The notes under the pieces were generated by a model. That model did no database searches, was not told the DNA's origin, and saw only the letters and a list, made by a program, of their open reading frames with translations. A stretch of DNA of 64,000 nucleotides from an uncultured Pelagibacteraceae bacterium (GTDB lineage: Bacteria > Pseudomonadota > Alphaproteobacteria > Pelagibacterales > Pelagibacteraceae): the NCBI GenBank assembly GCA_902526645.1, contig CABZLS010000006.1, positions 1 through 64,000 on the forward strand. The letters run 5' to 3'. Positions 1 to 8,679 of this stretch are shown here, one piece after another; positions within the stretch are counted from its first letter, which is position 1; each line of letters opens with the position of its first letter. Both the position numbers and the translations under genes were made by a program.

Positions 1-60
1 ATATTTATCTAATAATTTAATCTTTCTTAAATATAAATTTTCAATTTTTTTTGAAACCAT
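1..60 (-). CDS. 5' end of probable NAD-dependent DNA ligase (partial)
   Basis: Only the first 20 codons lie in the window; the gene continues past base 1. The reverse strand reads ATG then MVSKKIENLYLRKIKLLDKY. The pattern of a helix followed by K-[IL]-x-x-L-x-K-Y resembles the N-terminal Ia domain of LigA, where this helix precedes the conserved YY segment. The position after bamD also fits, since alphaproteobacteria commonly carry lpxC-bamD-recN-ligA. The ATG follows the bamD TAA with no spacer, which implies cotranscription. It does not look like the start of RecN. The fragment is too short for a firm call. Confidence 0.5.
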   Translation of the reverse strand, partial: MVSKKIENLYLRKIKLLDKY

Positions 61-909
61 TTATTCGAAAAGAGATTTAAATTTTTTTTTAATTATATTC
101 TTATTCTTTTTTTTCTTTTTCCGCACTTTTCTTTGCTCTTTTTCATACATTTTATTAAAAACTGTATAAGATTTTTTATACCATTCAGATGATTTATAAT
201 TATAACCTAAAATATTAGCATATTTTTGAGCTTCTTCTATTAATCCAAGTGTATAATAAACTTCAACAAGTCGATGTAAGGCCTCTTCAATATATATTGT
301 TGTTTCATAATCATCCAATACTGTTCTAAATCGATTTATTGCAGGTATCCATTTTTTTTTATTAAAATAATATCTTCCTATATACATTTCTTTTGAAGCT
401 AATATATCTGATATTAAATCTAATTTAAATTTTGCATCGAGAGCGTAATCAGTATCTGGAAAATTATTTACTACATACTCAAATTTTGCTCTAGACATCA
501 TTATTGACTTCAAATCTTTTTTTTCATCAACAATTTGCTCATAATAACTAATTCCTAACAAATAATGTGCATAATTTATATCTTCATGATTTGGGTATTT
601 TCTTAAAAATAAATTTAGTTCCTCGATTGCATCAAAATAATAATCTTGTGAATAATAGGCGTAGGCAGCCATTAAAGTTGATTTTGGTGCCCATTTCGAT
701 TGTGGAAACATTATTTCTACTTCATTAAATTTTTTAGCAGCAAATAATGCATCACCTGCTTCAAGTTCTTTTAATCCCTCATTATAAGATTGTAAAATTT
801 GAGCCTCTATACTTTTTTCAATTATGACAGATTTTTTTTTTACATCTTTAGAGCACGAAATTGAAAAAAAAATAAAAAAAATTAATAGAAAAAAACTTAA
901 TTTATTCAT
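61..909 (-). CDS. bamD: Outer-membrane protein assembly factor BamD (ComL-type lipoprotein)
   Basis: BamD is the essential TPR lipoprotein of the BAM complex, which inserts beta-barrel proteins into the outer membrane. The 282-residue product starts with a hydrophobic signal segment ending FSISC, a lipobox-like site with Cys19 as the likely lipidated residue. TPR-like helical pairs follow (for example around ALFAAKKFNEVEIMFPQSKWAPKSTL), typical of the family. The C-terminus is a very basic lysine run. The length is slightly above the usual 240-270. It follows lpxC by 45 bases and abuts the putative ligA start, so it is the outer-membrane end of the dcw run. Confidence 0.9.
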   Translation of the reverse strand: MNKLSFFLLIFFIFFSISCSKDVKKKSVIIEKSIEAQILQSYNEGLKELEAGDALFAAKKFNEVEIMFPQSKWAPKSTLMAAYAYYSQDYYFDAIEELNLFLRKYPNHEDINYAHYLLGISYYEQIVDEKKDLKSIMMSRAKFEYVVNNFPDTDYALDAKFKLDLISDILASKEMYIGRYYFNKKKWIPAINRFRTVLDDYETTIYIEEALHRLVEVYYTLGLIEEAQKYANILGYNYKSSEWYKKSYTVFNKMYEKEQRKVRKKKKKNKNIIKKKFKSLFE

Positions 910-954
910 TATATAAATATTATCTTAGATAGATTTATAATAAACTCTTATATA

Positions 955-1875
955 TTATGCTATAGATTTTAGTAAACTTTTATTAATAAGAGTATGCGGT
1001 AAGTTTCTTTCTTGTATTTCAATTATTGAGAAATTTTCTTTATCGTTAAATAATTTTCTCAACAATTGATTTGTGAGATAATGCCCTCCTTGTGAACATA
1101 TTAAACTAGCAACAATTCTATATCCACAAGTATATAAATCTCCTATACAATCTAGTATTTTGTGGTTAACAAACTCTTTAGAGTTTCTCAAACCACCCTC
1201 ATTAAGAATCTTGTCTTCCTGTACAACAATCGCGTTACTTAAACTTCCACCTTTTCCTAAACCATTTTTTTTGATTATTTCAATATCCTCAAATAAACAA
1301 AATGTTCTGGAGTCAAATATATCTTTTAAATTATCTTCATAAACATTTATTTTATTTTGTTGGTTTCCAATCAATGGATTATTATATTTTAACTCAAAAT
1401 CTATATCTAAACTTAACTTGGAGGGCTCAATTGAAATAAATCTTTTGCCTTCATTAAATTCTACTTTTTTATTTATCTTTACTATTTTAATTGGAGCATC
1501 ACTAATCTTGAGACCAGTAATCATTATTTTATTGATAAATTCTTGCGCTGATCCATCAAGAATTGGAACTTCTTCATTGTCAATTTCAATTAAAGCATTA
1601 TCAATTCCTAGTCCAAATAGAGCACCCATTAAATGCTCTATTGTACAAACTTTTGCACCAAATTCATTTTCTATAGTTGTATTCAAAGAGGTGCTTGTTA
1701 CATTATTAAAATTTGGATAAATTAGATTATTTTTTGATAAATCAGTTCTTTTAAAAACAATTCCTGAGTTTGGCTCTGAAGGTCTAATATTTATATTAGA
1801 AATTTCTCCGTTATGAAGACCAATCCCACTAAAACTTACTGTTTTTTTTATTGTTTTTTGATTTAATAAAGACAC
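955..1875 (-). CDS. lpxC: UDP-3-O-acyl-N-acetylglucosamine deacetylase
   Basis: LpxC is the zinc amidase that catalyses the first committed step of lipid A synthesis in the cytoplasm. The 306-residue length is normal for the family. Visible motifs are SGIGLHNG near the N-terminus, the zinc-binding EHLMGAL, EIDNEEVPILDGSA, and the second zinc/catalytic segment HKILDCIGDL. The start codon is GTG. It is separated from the short ftsA upstream by 62 bases, one of the largest gaps in the cluster, which could hold a secondary promoter. In the usual gene order ftsZ would occupy the place just upstream; here it does not. Confidence 0.97.
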   Translation of the reverse strand: MSLLNQKTIKKTVSFSGIGLHNGEISNINIRPSEPNSGIVFKRTDLSKNNLIYPNFNNVTSTSLNTTIENEFGAKVCTIEHLMGALFGLGIDNALIEIDNEEVPILDGSAQEFINKIMITGLKISDAPIKIVKINKKVEFNEGKRFISIEPSKLSLDIDFELKYNNPLIGNQQNKINVYEDNLKDIFDSRTFCLFEDIEIIKKNGLGKGGSLSNAIVVQEDKILNEGGLRNSKEFVNHKILDCIGDLYTCGYRIVASLICSQGGHYLTNQLLRKLFNDKENFSIIEIQERNLPHTLINKSLLKSIA

Positions 1876-1937
1876 GCAAGTGTTTTATAATTGTACCGGA
1901 ATAAATGAAAAACAACTAATATTACTATAATTTACAA

Positions 1938-2639
1938 TCAGTTAAAAAAATCAAAAAATTTCACGAAAAATCCCTTACTTTTTGAAACTTTTTCAATAAA
2001 TCTGACCTCATTTTTATTACAACCTTCGATAATTTTTTCTGATTTTTCAAATATATTTATGTTTTTTATCTTAAAATAATCTTTCACATACTTGGCGCTA
2101 ACAATTTTTTTAACTGAAATATGATACTTTTTAAAAATTTTCTCTAAATCAATAATCTTTTTATTAGAAAGACAAATAAATGTGACATCCAACGAAAAAA
2201 ATTTGCAATTCAAATTTTCTGGAAATGATTTAAAAGTCCTATCATCCAATTGGTAATTATTAATTATCATATGAATTATTTTTTCATCATTAAGAGTTTT
2301 TTTACACTGATCTTTTAGCTCGCTTAATGAATGATTTAAATTTTCAAAGTTTAACTTATTTCCATAATTATTTTTCTTAATTGAAATTTGGACAGAGAAC
2401 AAATTTTCTGTATCAAGAATAACATAAATGCTTTTAATAAAATTTTTAATTAATTTTTCAATCTTAAATATATGATTATCTAAAAAATTTAATATTAGTT
2501 CTGAATTTAATTTATTGAATTTATCTAAATTTAATTCTGCTTGATATAAAGGTTTTGTATAATTTTTTTGCTTAACATTTATTATTAATTTATTTGTGTT
2601 AATAAACAAAAAAGTACTAAAATTTATTTCATTATTCAT
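1938..2639 (-). CDS. ftsA: Truncated FtsA-like protein (1C/SHS2 region plus C-terminal tail, no ATPase core)
   Basis: This 233-residue protein occupies the ftsA position after ftsQ; FtsA is normally about 400-430 residues. Residues about 70-185 align by eye with the FtsA 1C (SHS2) domain: SIYVILDTENLFSVQI matches the start of 1C, KIIHMIINNYQLDD matches the HVIPQEYAIDY segment, and LDVTFICLSNKKIIDLEKIF matches the end of 1C. The DIGGGT phosphate segment and all of subdomains 2A and 2B that should follow are absent. The N-terminal strands also lack a recognisable nucleotide-binding loop. The C-terminus, GFFVKFFDFFN, looks like the amphipathic membrane-targeting helix of FtsA. The frame is open and overlaps ftsQ by 8 bases, so it does not look like decay. 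Identification is by position and motif only. Confidence 0.72.
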   Translation of the reverse strand: MNNEINFSTFLFINTNKLIINVKQKNYTKPLYQAELNLDKFNKLNSELILNFLDNHIFKIEKLIKNFIKSIYVILDTENLFSVQISIKKNNYGNKLNFENLNHSLSELKDQCKKTLNDEKIIHMIINNYQLDDRTFKSFPENLNCKFFSLDVTFICLSNKKIIDLEKIFKKYHISVKKIVSAKYVKDYFKIKNINIFEKSEKIIEGCNKNEVRFIEKVSKSKGFFVKFFDFFN

Positions 2640-3303
2640 TTATAATTACCTGATTAAGTTGTCTGAGATCTATAATCTTTGTATTTTTAAATTCATCGTG
2701 TTTTATAATATCCTCTAATAATCTAAATGATTTTTCTAATTCAATTTTAGGTAATTTAATCAAAATTCCAGGATGAATCTCTAAATCCCATCTACCTGAT
2801 TTAAAATATAAGATCTTATCAATTGAACTAAATTCAAATTTAGAATTATCAATTATTTCTTTTAATCTAAAAAAATCTTCATTTTTAAAATCGCCAAAAA
2901 TATAGGGTAAGTTATCTATTTTTTTTTCAATAGGAATTATATTTCCATTAGACCCTAAATAAAAATTTTTACCATCTTTATTAATATTTGCTAAAATTTT
3001 TGTTTTAAAAATGAATATTTTTAAAGATGAGGGATATTCTTTATATATATTATACTTTTCTATAATTTTATTTGATTCAATTATATTTTTGATATCTTCT
3101 TTATTGATTGAAAATAAATTTTTTTTTTTAAGAAAAAATAATTTTTTTATTAATATATTTCTTTCCTCATCATTTAACCCCAAAACTTCGATATTTTTTA
3201 TAGTTGGAAATTTACTATCAATAAAATTTTTATTATTAAGTGAACCTAATAAAATAAATAAAAAAATGTAAATTATTAATTTACTATTTATTTGTTGAGG
3301 CAT
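2632..3303 (-). CDS. ftsQ: Cell division protein FtsQ
   Basis: FtsQ is a bitopic inner-membrane divisome protein that links early and late division proteins. The 223-residue product has a short cytoplasmic N-terminus, one hydrophobic segment at about residues 9-22, then a POTRA-like domain (IKNIEVLGLNDEERNILIKKL through YKEYPSSLKIFIFK). The later segment KSGRWDLEIHPGILIKLP is a strong family marker. It overlaps ddl upstream by 20 bases and the short ftsA downstream by 8 bases, which indicates translational coupling. It is somewhat shorter than the usual 250-300 residues. Confidence 0.9.
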   Translation of the reverse strand: MPQQINSKLIIYIFLFILLGSLNNKNFIDSKFPTIKNIEVLGLNDEERNILIKKLFFLKKKNLFSINKEDIKNIIESNKIIEKYNIYKEYPSSLKIFIFKTKILANINKDGKNFYLGSNGNIIPIEKKIDNLPYIFGDFKNEDFFRLKEIIDNSKFEFSSIDKILYFKSGRWDLEIHPGILIKLPKIELEKSFRLLEDIIKHDEFKNTKIIDLRQLNQVIINE

Positions 3304-4198
3304 CTTTTACAATTAACTCTATAAGTTTTAAAAAACTAATATTATGAAACGCTGCAATCTCTGGGACTAATGAAAGTTTTGTCATTCCAGGTTGAGTATT
3401 AATTTCTAATAAATAAAATTTTCCTTTATAAAATTTGAAATCTGATCTAGAAACACCACGACAGCCAATTAACTTATGAACTTTAAATGTAATATCCATT
3501 AATTTTTTGTAATTTTTTTTGGATAAGTCTACAGGTATTATATGTTCTGTATTAGCTTTAGGATTATATTTAGCTTCATAGTCATAAAATTTTCGCTTTG
3601 GTTTTAATTCAATTGCGCCCAATTTTTTTTTTCCAATTATAGCTGATTGAATTTCTCTTCCTGGTATAAACTCCTCAATGATTATCTTTTTGTAATCTCT
3701 TAATAATTTTAACTTTCTATAAATATTTGATTTATTACAAATAAAAACATTCACACTTGAGCCCTCATTTATTGGTTTGATAACAACTGGAAAACTTAAT
3801 TTTTTATTAATCAATTTAATAACTTCTGATTTAGACTTGTTAAAAGAATATTCAAAAAATTTAGGAGTCAAAATATTATTTGTAATAAATATTTTTTTTG
3901 AAACTAATTTATCCATTGCTTTCGCAGATGAAATAACTCCAGAATGTGTATATGGTAAACCAATGTGCTCTAATAAAGTTTGGATATATCCATCTTCTCC
4001 AAATTGTCCATGTAGAGCATTAAAGATTATTTTTGGTTTAAAAGATTTAACTATTTGAATTAATTCAAAGTTTGGCTCAGTAATTTTAACTTTATATCCA
4101 TTTTTTTTAAGTTCTTTAGAAACTTGCTCACCTGTGTCAAGGCTTATTTCTCTCTCTTTAGATATACCGCCTGAAATAATTAATATTTTTTTTTTCAA
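3284..4198 (-). CDS. ddl: D-alanine--D-alanine ligase
   Basis: Ddl is a cytoplasmic ATP-grasp enzyme that makes D-Ala-D-Ala for the peptidoglycan stem peptide, the substrate of MurF. The 304-residue product has the N-terminal SGGISKEREISLDTG motif, NALHGQFGEDGYIQ, the ATP-grasp segment FPVVIKPINEGSSVNV, and the C-terminal metal/ATP residues FYLLEINTQPGMT. The apparent start is TTG, one base after the murB stop; no ATG lies near the conserved N-terminus. The length is normal for the DdlB type. Confidence 0.96.
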   Translation of the reverse strand: MKKKILIISGGISKEREISLDTGEQVSKELKKNGYKVKITEPNFELIQIVKSFKPKIIFNALHGQFGEDGYIQTLLEHIGLPYTHSGVISSAKAMDKLVSKKIFITNNILTPKFFEYSFNKSKSEVIKLINKKLSFPVVIKPINEGSSVNVFICNKSNIYRKLKLLRDYKKIIIEEFIPGREIQSAIIGKKKLGAIELKPKRKFYDYEAKYNPKANTEHIIPVDLSKKNYKKLMDITFKVHKLIGCRGVSRSDFKFYKGKFYLLEINTQPGMTKLSLVPEIAAFHNISFLKLIELIVKDASTNK

Positions 4199-4199
4199 T

Positions 4200-5108
4200 T
4201 TATTCCAATATTTTAATTTCTTTTTCTAAACTTACACCAGTTTTTTCTAAAACTTTTTTTGAAACAAATTCAATTAACTTGTTCATATCATTAAAAGATG
4301 CATTTCCTTTATTTACAAAAAAATTACAATGTTTATCTGAAATACATGCATCCCCAAATTTTTTATCTAAAGGAACAGACTCCTTTATTAGCTGCCAAAC
4401 CTTTTTATTAGTTTGAGAAATGGGGTTTTTAAAAGTACTACCACTTGTTTTTATTTTAGATGGTTGAGATGCTTCTTTTTTCTTTTTAAGTTTGTTTGTT
4501 TCCTTTTTAATGCGAGATGAATTTGATATTACTCCTTTGAATGAAGCGCTTAGAAAAATTAGATCCTCTTTTAAATTGTTTTTTCTGTATCCAAAATCGA
4601 TATCTTTTTTAGGAATAGTAAAAACATTACCTAATTTATCTATCGCTTGTATGGATAACAATATATCCTTAAACTCTCTACCGTAACAACCAGCATTCAT
4701 TTTGATTCCACCTCCGATTGTCCCAGGTATACAGGATAAAAATTCAAACCCACTTAAATTATTTTTTATTGCAAAATCTGACAAAGATTTATCTAGAACT
4801 GCACTTCCAGCTATAACAACATTTTCTCCAAGAAGTGAAATATTATTAAAATTTTTACTAAATTTGATTACAATACCATCAAATAAATCATCTGTGATTA
4901 ATGTATTTGAGCCAGCACCAAGAATAAAAATTTTTTCATTATTATTTATCTTTTTTAAAAATTTAATCAATTCTTTCAAATTATTTGCTTTATAAAATAC
5001 TTTTGTTTTTCCACCAATGTTAAACCAACTTTTTTTTCTAAGGTCGTACTCAAATTTAACATTATCACTAAATTCTTCTAATAACTCTTTTAATTTTTTA
5101 ATTTTCAT
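4200..5108 (-). CDS. murB: UDP-N-acetylenolpyruvoylglucosamine reductase
   Basis: MurB is the FAD- and NADPH-dependent enzyme that produces UDP-MurNAc. Conserved parts are GAGSNTLITDD (FAD pyrophosphate binding), SCIPGTIGGGIKMNAGCYG, SGSTFKNP with the catalytic Ser, and ISDKHCNFFVNKGNAS. The ORF track starts 10 codons earlier, but the ATG at 5108 overlaps the murC stop as ATGA, the coupling geometry seen repeatedly in this cluster, and gives a normal 302-residue protein. I therefore prefer that start. Confidence 0.95.
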   Translation of the reverse strand: MKIKKLKELLEEFSDNVKFEYDLRKKSWFNIGGKTKVFYKANNLKELIKFLKKINNNEKIFILGAGSNTLITDDLFDGIVIKFSKNFNNISLLGENVVIAGSAVLDKSLSDFAIKNNLSGFEFLSCIPGTIGGGIKMNAGCYGREFKDILLSIQAIDKLGNVFTIPKKDIDFGYRKNNLKEDLIFLSASFKGVISNSSRIKKETNKLKKKKEASQPSKIKTSGSTFKNPISQTNKKVWQLIKESVPLDKKFGDACISDKHCNFFVNKGNASFNDMNKLIEFVSKKVLEKTGVSLEKEIKILE

Positions 5109-6502
5109 TTCATTAATTTTGGGAGTTCTCTCATCCAATTTGAAATTGAGCCAGCACCCATTCCAATTACAATTTTTTTTCCATACATATTTTTTTTCAA
5201 AAATTTTGCTAATTGATTTTTATTATCAATTAAAAATAATTTAACTTTAGAGTTTTTAATTATTTCTTTTGAAAAATTTAAATAATTAAAACCTAATTTT
5301 ATTTTTTCTCCTGCTGAAAATATGGGACACAAAACTACAGTGTCTGCATCTTTAAAAGCAAAGGAAAATTCCTTTTTCAAATCTTTGAGTCTTGAGATTC
5401 TATGTGGTTGAAAAATACAAACTTTATCATAACTTTTATAAACTTTGCTTACACCATCTAATACACCTTTAATTTCTGTTGGATGATGAGCATAATCATC
5501 ATAAAAATCTATATCGTTATAACTAAAAATTTTGTTAAATCTTCTTTGAACACCTCTAAAATTTAACAATCCATTTTTAATATTTGATATTGAAATACCA
5601 ATTGTTAAAGCAACTGCTGCTGCAGCTACAGAATTTCTTACATTGTGGATGCCTAATAGTGGAATCTTAATCTTTTTTAGAATTATTTTTTTTTTGCTTG
5701 GAAGATTTACTGAAATATCAAACTCAGAATATTTTTTTTTCTGAATTATATTTTTAATGTGAAAGTTTGATTTAGGGTTTATTCCATAAGTATAAAAATT
5801 TTGATCATTTAATTTTTTGATTATCTCCTTGTTTATTTTGTCATCCAAACATATAAATGATTTTCCAAAGGAAGGCACTTTGTTGGTAAACTTTATAAAA
5901 TAACTTTTTAATTCTTCCATCGAATGATAAAAGTCCATATGTTCTCTATCAATATTTGTAATAATTGAATACGTAGGAGGAATATGCACAAAACTTCCAT
6001 CAGACTCGTCAGCCTCTAAAACTGACCAATCACTTTTACCTAATTTAGCTGTGCTTTTAATAGAATTAATTACACCACCATTTATAATTGTGGGATCTAA
6101 TTTGGTCTTCTGAAGTATAGAGGCTACTAGCGAAGTGGTAGTTGTTTTGCCATGAGATCCAACTACTACAATATTTTTCATTAAGGAAACTATATGCGCT
6201 AACATTCTTCCTCTTGTAATGATTGGTAATTTTTTTCTTTTTGCTTCTTTAATCTCTGGATTATTTTTCTTAATTGCTGATGAGATAACGACAATTGTTG
6301 CACTTTTGAGATTTTGTTTTTTATGACCTATAAAAATTTTAATTCTCTCTTTTTTTAATCTCTCAATGTTTTTGTTTAAACATAAATCACTTCCCTGAAC
6401 TTTAAAACCTTTTCCTTTCATTATTAAAGAGAGACCACTCATACCAATCCCACCAATTCCAATAAAATGAATAATTTCGTTTTTTGCTATTTCAATTTTC
6501 AT
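5105..6502 (-). CDS. murC: UDP-N-acetylmuramate--L-alanine ligase
   Basis: MurC is the cytoplasmic ligase that adds L-Ala, the first stem-peptide residue, to UDP-MurNAc. The 465-residue product opens with FIGIGGIGMSGL for UDP-sugar binding. It then shows the Mur ligase P-loop GSHGKTTTTS, the metal-binding EADESDGSF, the central INIDREHMD-type motif (here NIDREHMDFYHS), and the C-terminal domain motif DFYDDYAHHPTEI. It overlaps murG by 11 bases and murB by an ATGA. Length and motifs are normal. Confidence 0.98.
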   Translation of the reverse strand: MKIEIAKNEIIHFIGIGGIGMSGLSLIMKGKGFKVQGSDLCLNKNIERLKKERIKIFIGHKKQNLKSATIVVISSAIKKNNPEIKEAKRKKLPIITRGRMLAHIVSLMKNIVVVGSHGKTTTTSLVASILQKTKLDPTIINGGVINSIKSTAKLGKSDWSVLEADESDGSFVHIPPTYSIITNIDREHMDFYHSMEELKSYFIKFTNKVPSFGKSFICLDDKINKEIIKKLNDQNFYTYGINPKSNFHIKNIIQKKKYSEFDISVNLPSKKKIILKKIKIPLLGIHNVRNSVAAAAVALTIGISISNIKNGLLNFRGVQRRFNKIFSYNDIDFYDDYAHHPTEIKGVLDGVSKVYKSYDKVCIFQPHRISRLKDLKKEFSFAFKDADTVVLCPIFSAGEKIKLGFNYLNFSKEIIKNSKVKLFLIDNKNQLAKFLKKNMYGKKIVIGMGAGSISNWMRELPKLMK

Positions 6503-7553
6503 TTATAATTTTTAATATTTTTTGATTAACATTAATCCAAGTATTTTGATAATTTAATTTTTTTAAATTCTCTTTTTTATCTAAATATTCAGTTTTATTT
6601 TGCATTATATCAACTAGTAAATCTTCTATCTTTTCCTCAAAAAATTTTTGATTAATTATCCAACAGCACTCTTTGTTTTTATAAAAATTTGCATTTTCTA
6701 ATTGATGATTATCCTTTGCAATTGGCAAAGGTACTGCTATGAAAGGTATATTCAAAACAGACAATTCAGCTAAGGTTGACGCTCCAGCTCTTGTAATACA
6801 AATATCTGAATTAATTAAAATTTTTTCAAAGTTTGAGACAAAAGAAAAGATTAAACACTCAATATTATTTTTTTGATAATACTCTTTCAAATGAGAAATA
6901 TTTCTTTTATTAGTTTGATGAATAACTCTAATTTGAAATTTCTTTGATATATTAACAATCTTTTTTTTTAAACTTTTATCAAAAACGTTAGCACCCTGAC
7001 TGCCTCCTACAACTAATATATTAAATTTATTGTCTTCTGAAAATGTGCGATTTAATTTATAAATTTTTTCTCTAACAAGAGGATTTATAATTTCTATTTT
7101 TTTTTGGTATTTTAAAGGGAAATTTTTAATTTCTTTTGAGTAACAAAAAATTTTTTGACATGAGCCTAAAAAAAATCTATTTGCTCTTCCTAAAACTTGA
7201 TTTGGTTCTATTAAATAGATTTTTAAATTTAAGAACCTTGCGGCTAATATAACTGGTAAAGACATATAGCCTCCTGTAGAAAATAATTTTTCAATTCTTT
7301 CTTTTTTTAGCAAAAAAAATGATTTAATAGTAAGTATTAAAACTGCAATTAAATTAAAAGGTATTAACAAGATATTATTCAATTTAGGGGTATCTATAAT
7401 TTTATATTTATAATTTTTTTCTAAATATTTTAAACCTCTTTTATCACTAAGAATAATTACATTAGCCTCTTTATTTAAATGTTCATGAAGTATCATTGCT
7501 GGTATTACATGTCCTCCTGATCCACCAGTAGAAATTAAATAGTTTTTATTCAT
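6492..7553 (-). CDS. murG: Undecaprenyl-PP-MurNAc-pentapeptide GlcNAc transferase
   Basis: MurG is a GT28 transferase on the inner face of the membrane that converts lipid I to lipid II. The 353-residue product has the N-terminal glycine-rich loop STGGSGGHVIPAM, a second glycine loop VVGGSQGANVF, and the UDP-GlcNAc-binding segment RAGASTLAEL. The stop overlaps the murC start by 11 bases. It begins one base after the ftsW stop. No abnormality is visible. Confidence 0.97.
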   Translation of the reverse strand: MNKNYLISTGGSGGHVIPAMILHEHLNKEANVIILSDKRGLKYLEKNYKYKIIDTPKLNNILLIPFNLIAVLILTIKSFFLLKKERIEKLFSTGGYMSLPVILAARFLNLKIYLIEPNQVLGRANRFFLGSCQKIFCYSKEIKNFPLKYQKKIEIINPLVREKIYKLNRTFSEDNKFNILVVGGSQGANVFDKSLKKKIVNISKKFQIRVIHQTNKRNISHLKEYYQKNNIECLIFSFVSNFEKILINSDICITRAGASTLAELSVLNIPFIAVPLPIAKDNHQLENANFYKNKECCWIINQKFFEEKIEDLLVDIMQNKTEYLDKKENLKKLNYQNTWINVNQKILKIINEN

Positions 7554-7554
7554 C

Positions 7555-8679
7555 TTAATTTATTTTTCGTTTTGTCAAATTTAAAATCACTCCAGATAAT
7601 ATTGAAATACTTATTATTGAAGATCCTCCATAACTTATAAAGGGTAGTGTCATTCCTGTCGTCGGAAATAATCTAATATTGACGCCTATATGAATCATTG
7701 TTTGCATTAAAATTAAACTTATAGATCCCACTAATATCAACTTTACTTTTTCATCATTTTCTAAATAAACCTTTTTAAAAACTGAATAGATAAATATCAA
7801 AAATAAAAATAAAATTAAAATTATTGCAATCACTCCAAATTCCTCGGATATTACTGATATGATATAATCTGTATGAGCTTCAGGAACTCTGTTTTTTAAT
7901 GTTCCCTCACCGATTCCTTTACCAAAAAAACCTCCACTAGTAATTGACTCAAGAGCTTTGTCGGATTGGAAATTATAAGTTCCACTTTCAGAATCAAAAA
8001 AAGATATCAATCTGTTTTTAATATATTCAAATTTCTGCACAAAAAAAATTAGATAAAAGAATGTAATTATCAAAGAAAAAAATAGAAATATTAGAAATAC
8101 TATACTTATGCCCGAGGTAAAAATTAATACTGACCAACTAAACAAAACCAAAAGAGTTTGTCCTATGTCTGGTTGAAGAGATAATAATAAAGTTACACCT
8201 AGCGTGATAAGGAAAGAAAATGAATATTTGTAAAATCTGTTATCATACTTTTGATTACATAATATTGTACTAATAAAAATTATTAAAAAAGGTTTTACTA
8301 ATTCAATAGGTTGAAATCTTGGTAAAAAATAAAAATCTATCCATCTCCTTGATCCCTTAACTTCTATTCCAATAATAGGAACCAATAGTAAAAAGATTAA
8401 TGAAATTAAGAAAATTATAATAGAATATCTTAATAATTTATTTTGATCGATTGAAGAAAAAATAAAGATTATAATTAGCCCTAATACTATGAATATTAAA
8501 TGTTTAAAAAAAAATGAATAATCGTTTGTATTTAATTTGTCTGATGCAATTAATGAAGTTGAAACTAATGAAAAAAATAATCCAATTAAAAATAATAGAA
8601 TAATTAAAGAAAATATAAATTTATCAATGTTTTTCCACCAATCGTAATAAAAGTTATGTATAAAATTTCTACTTTGCAT
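7555..8679 (-). CDS. ftsW: Septal peptidoglycan polymerase FtsW (SEDS family)
   Basis: FtsW is a polytopic SEDS glycosyltransferase that works with FtsI at the septum. The 374-residue product has about ten hydrophobic segments. It carries the SEDS signature loop GFFGKGIGEGTLKNRVPEAHTDYIISVISEEFG and the C-terminal PFISYGGSSIIS motif. It overlaps murD by 11 bases. The placement between murD and murG supports FtsW over RodA. Confidence 0.96.
   Translation of the reverse strand: MQSRNFIHNFYYDWWKNIDKFIFSLIILLFLIGLFFSLVSTSLIASDKLNTNDYSFFFKHLIFIVLGLIIIFIFSSIDQNKLLRYSIIIFLISLIFLLLVPIIGIEVKGSRRWIDFYFLPRFQPIELVKPFLIIFISTILCNQKYDNRFYKYSFSFLITLGVTLLLSLQPDIGQTLLVLFSWSVLIFTSGISIVFLIFLFFSLIITFFYLIFFVQKFEYIKNRLISFFDSESGTYNFQSDKALESITSGGFFGKGIGEGTLKNRVPEAHTDYIISVISEEFGVIAIILILFLFLIFIYSVFKKVYLENDEKVKLILVGSISLILMQTMIHIGVNIRLFPTTGMTLPFISYGGSSIISISILSGVILNLTKRKIN

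Noticed and set aside
2632-3303. Possibility that ftsQ is degenerate because it is short
   Set aside because: The membrane segment, POTRA region and GRWDLEIHPGILIKLP motif are all present and the frame is intact.
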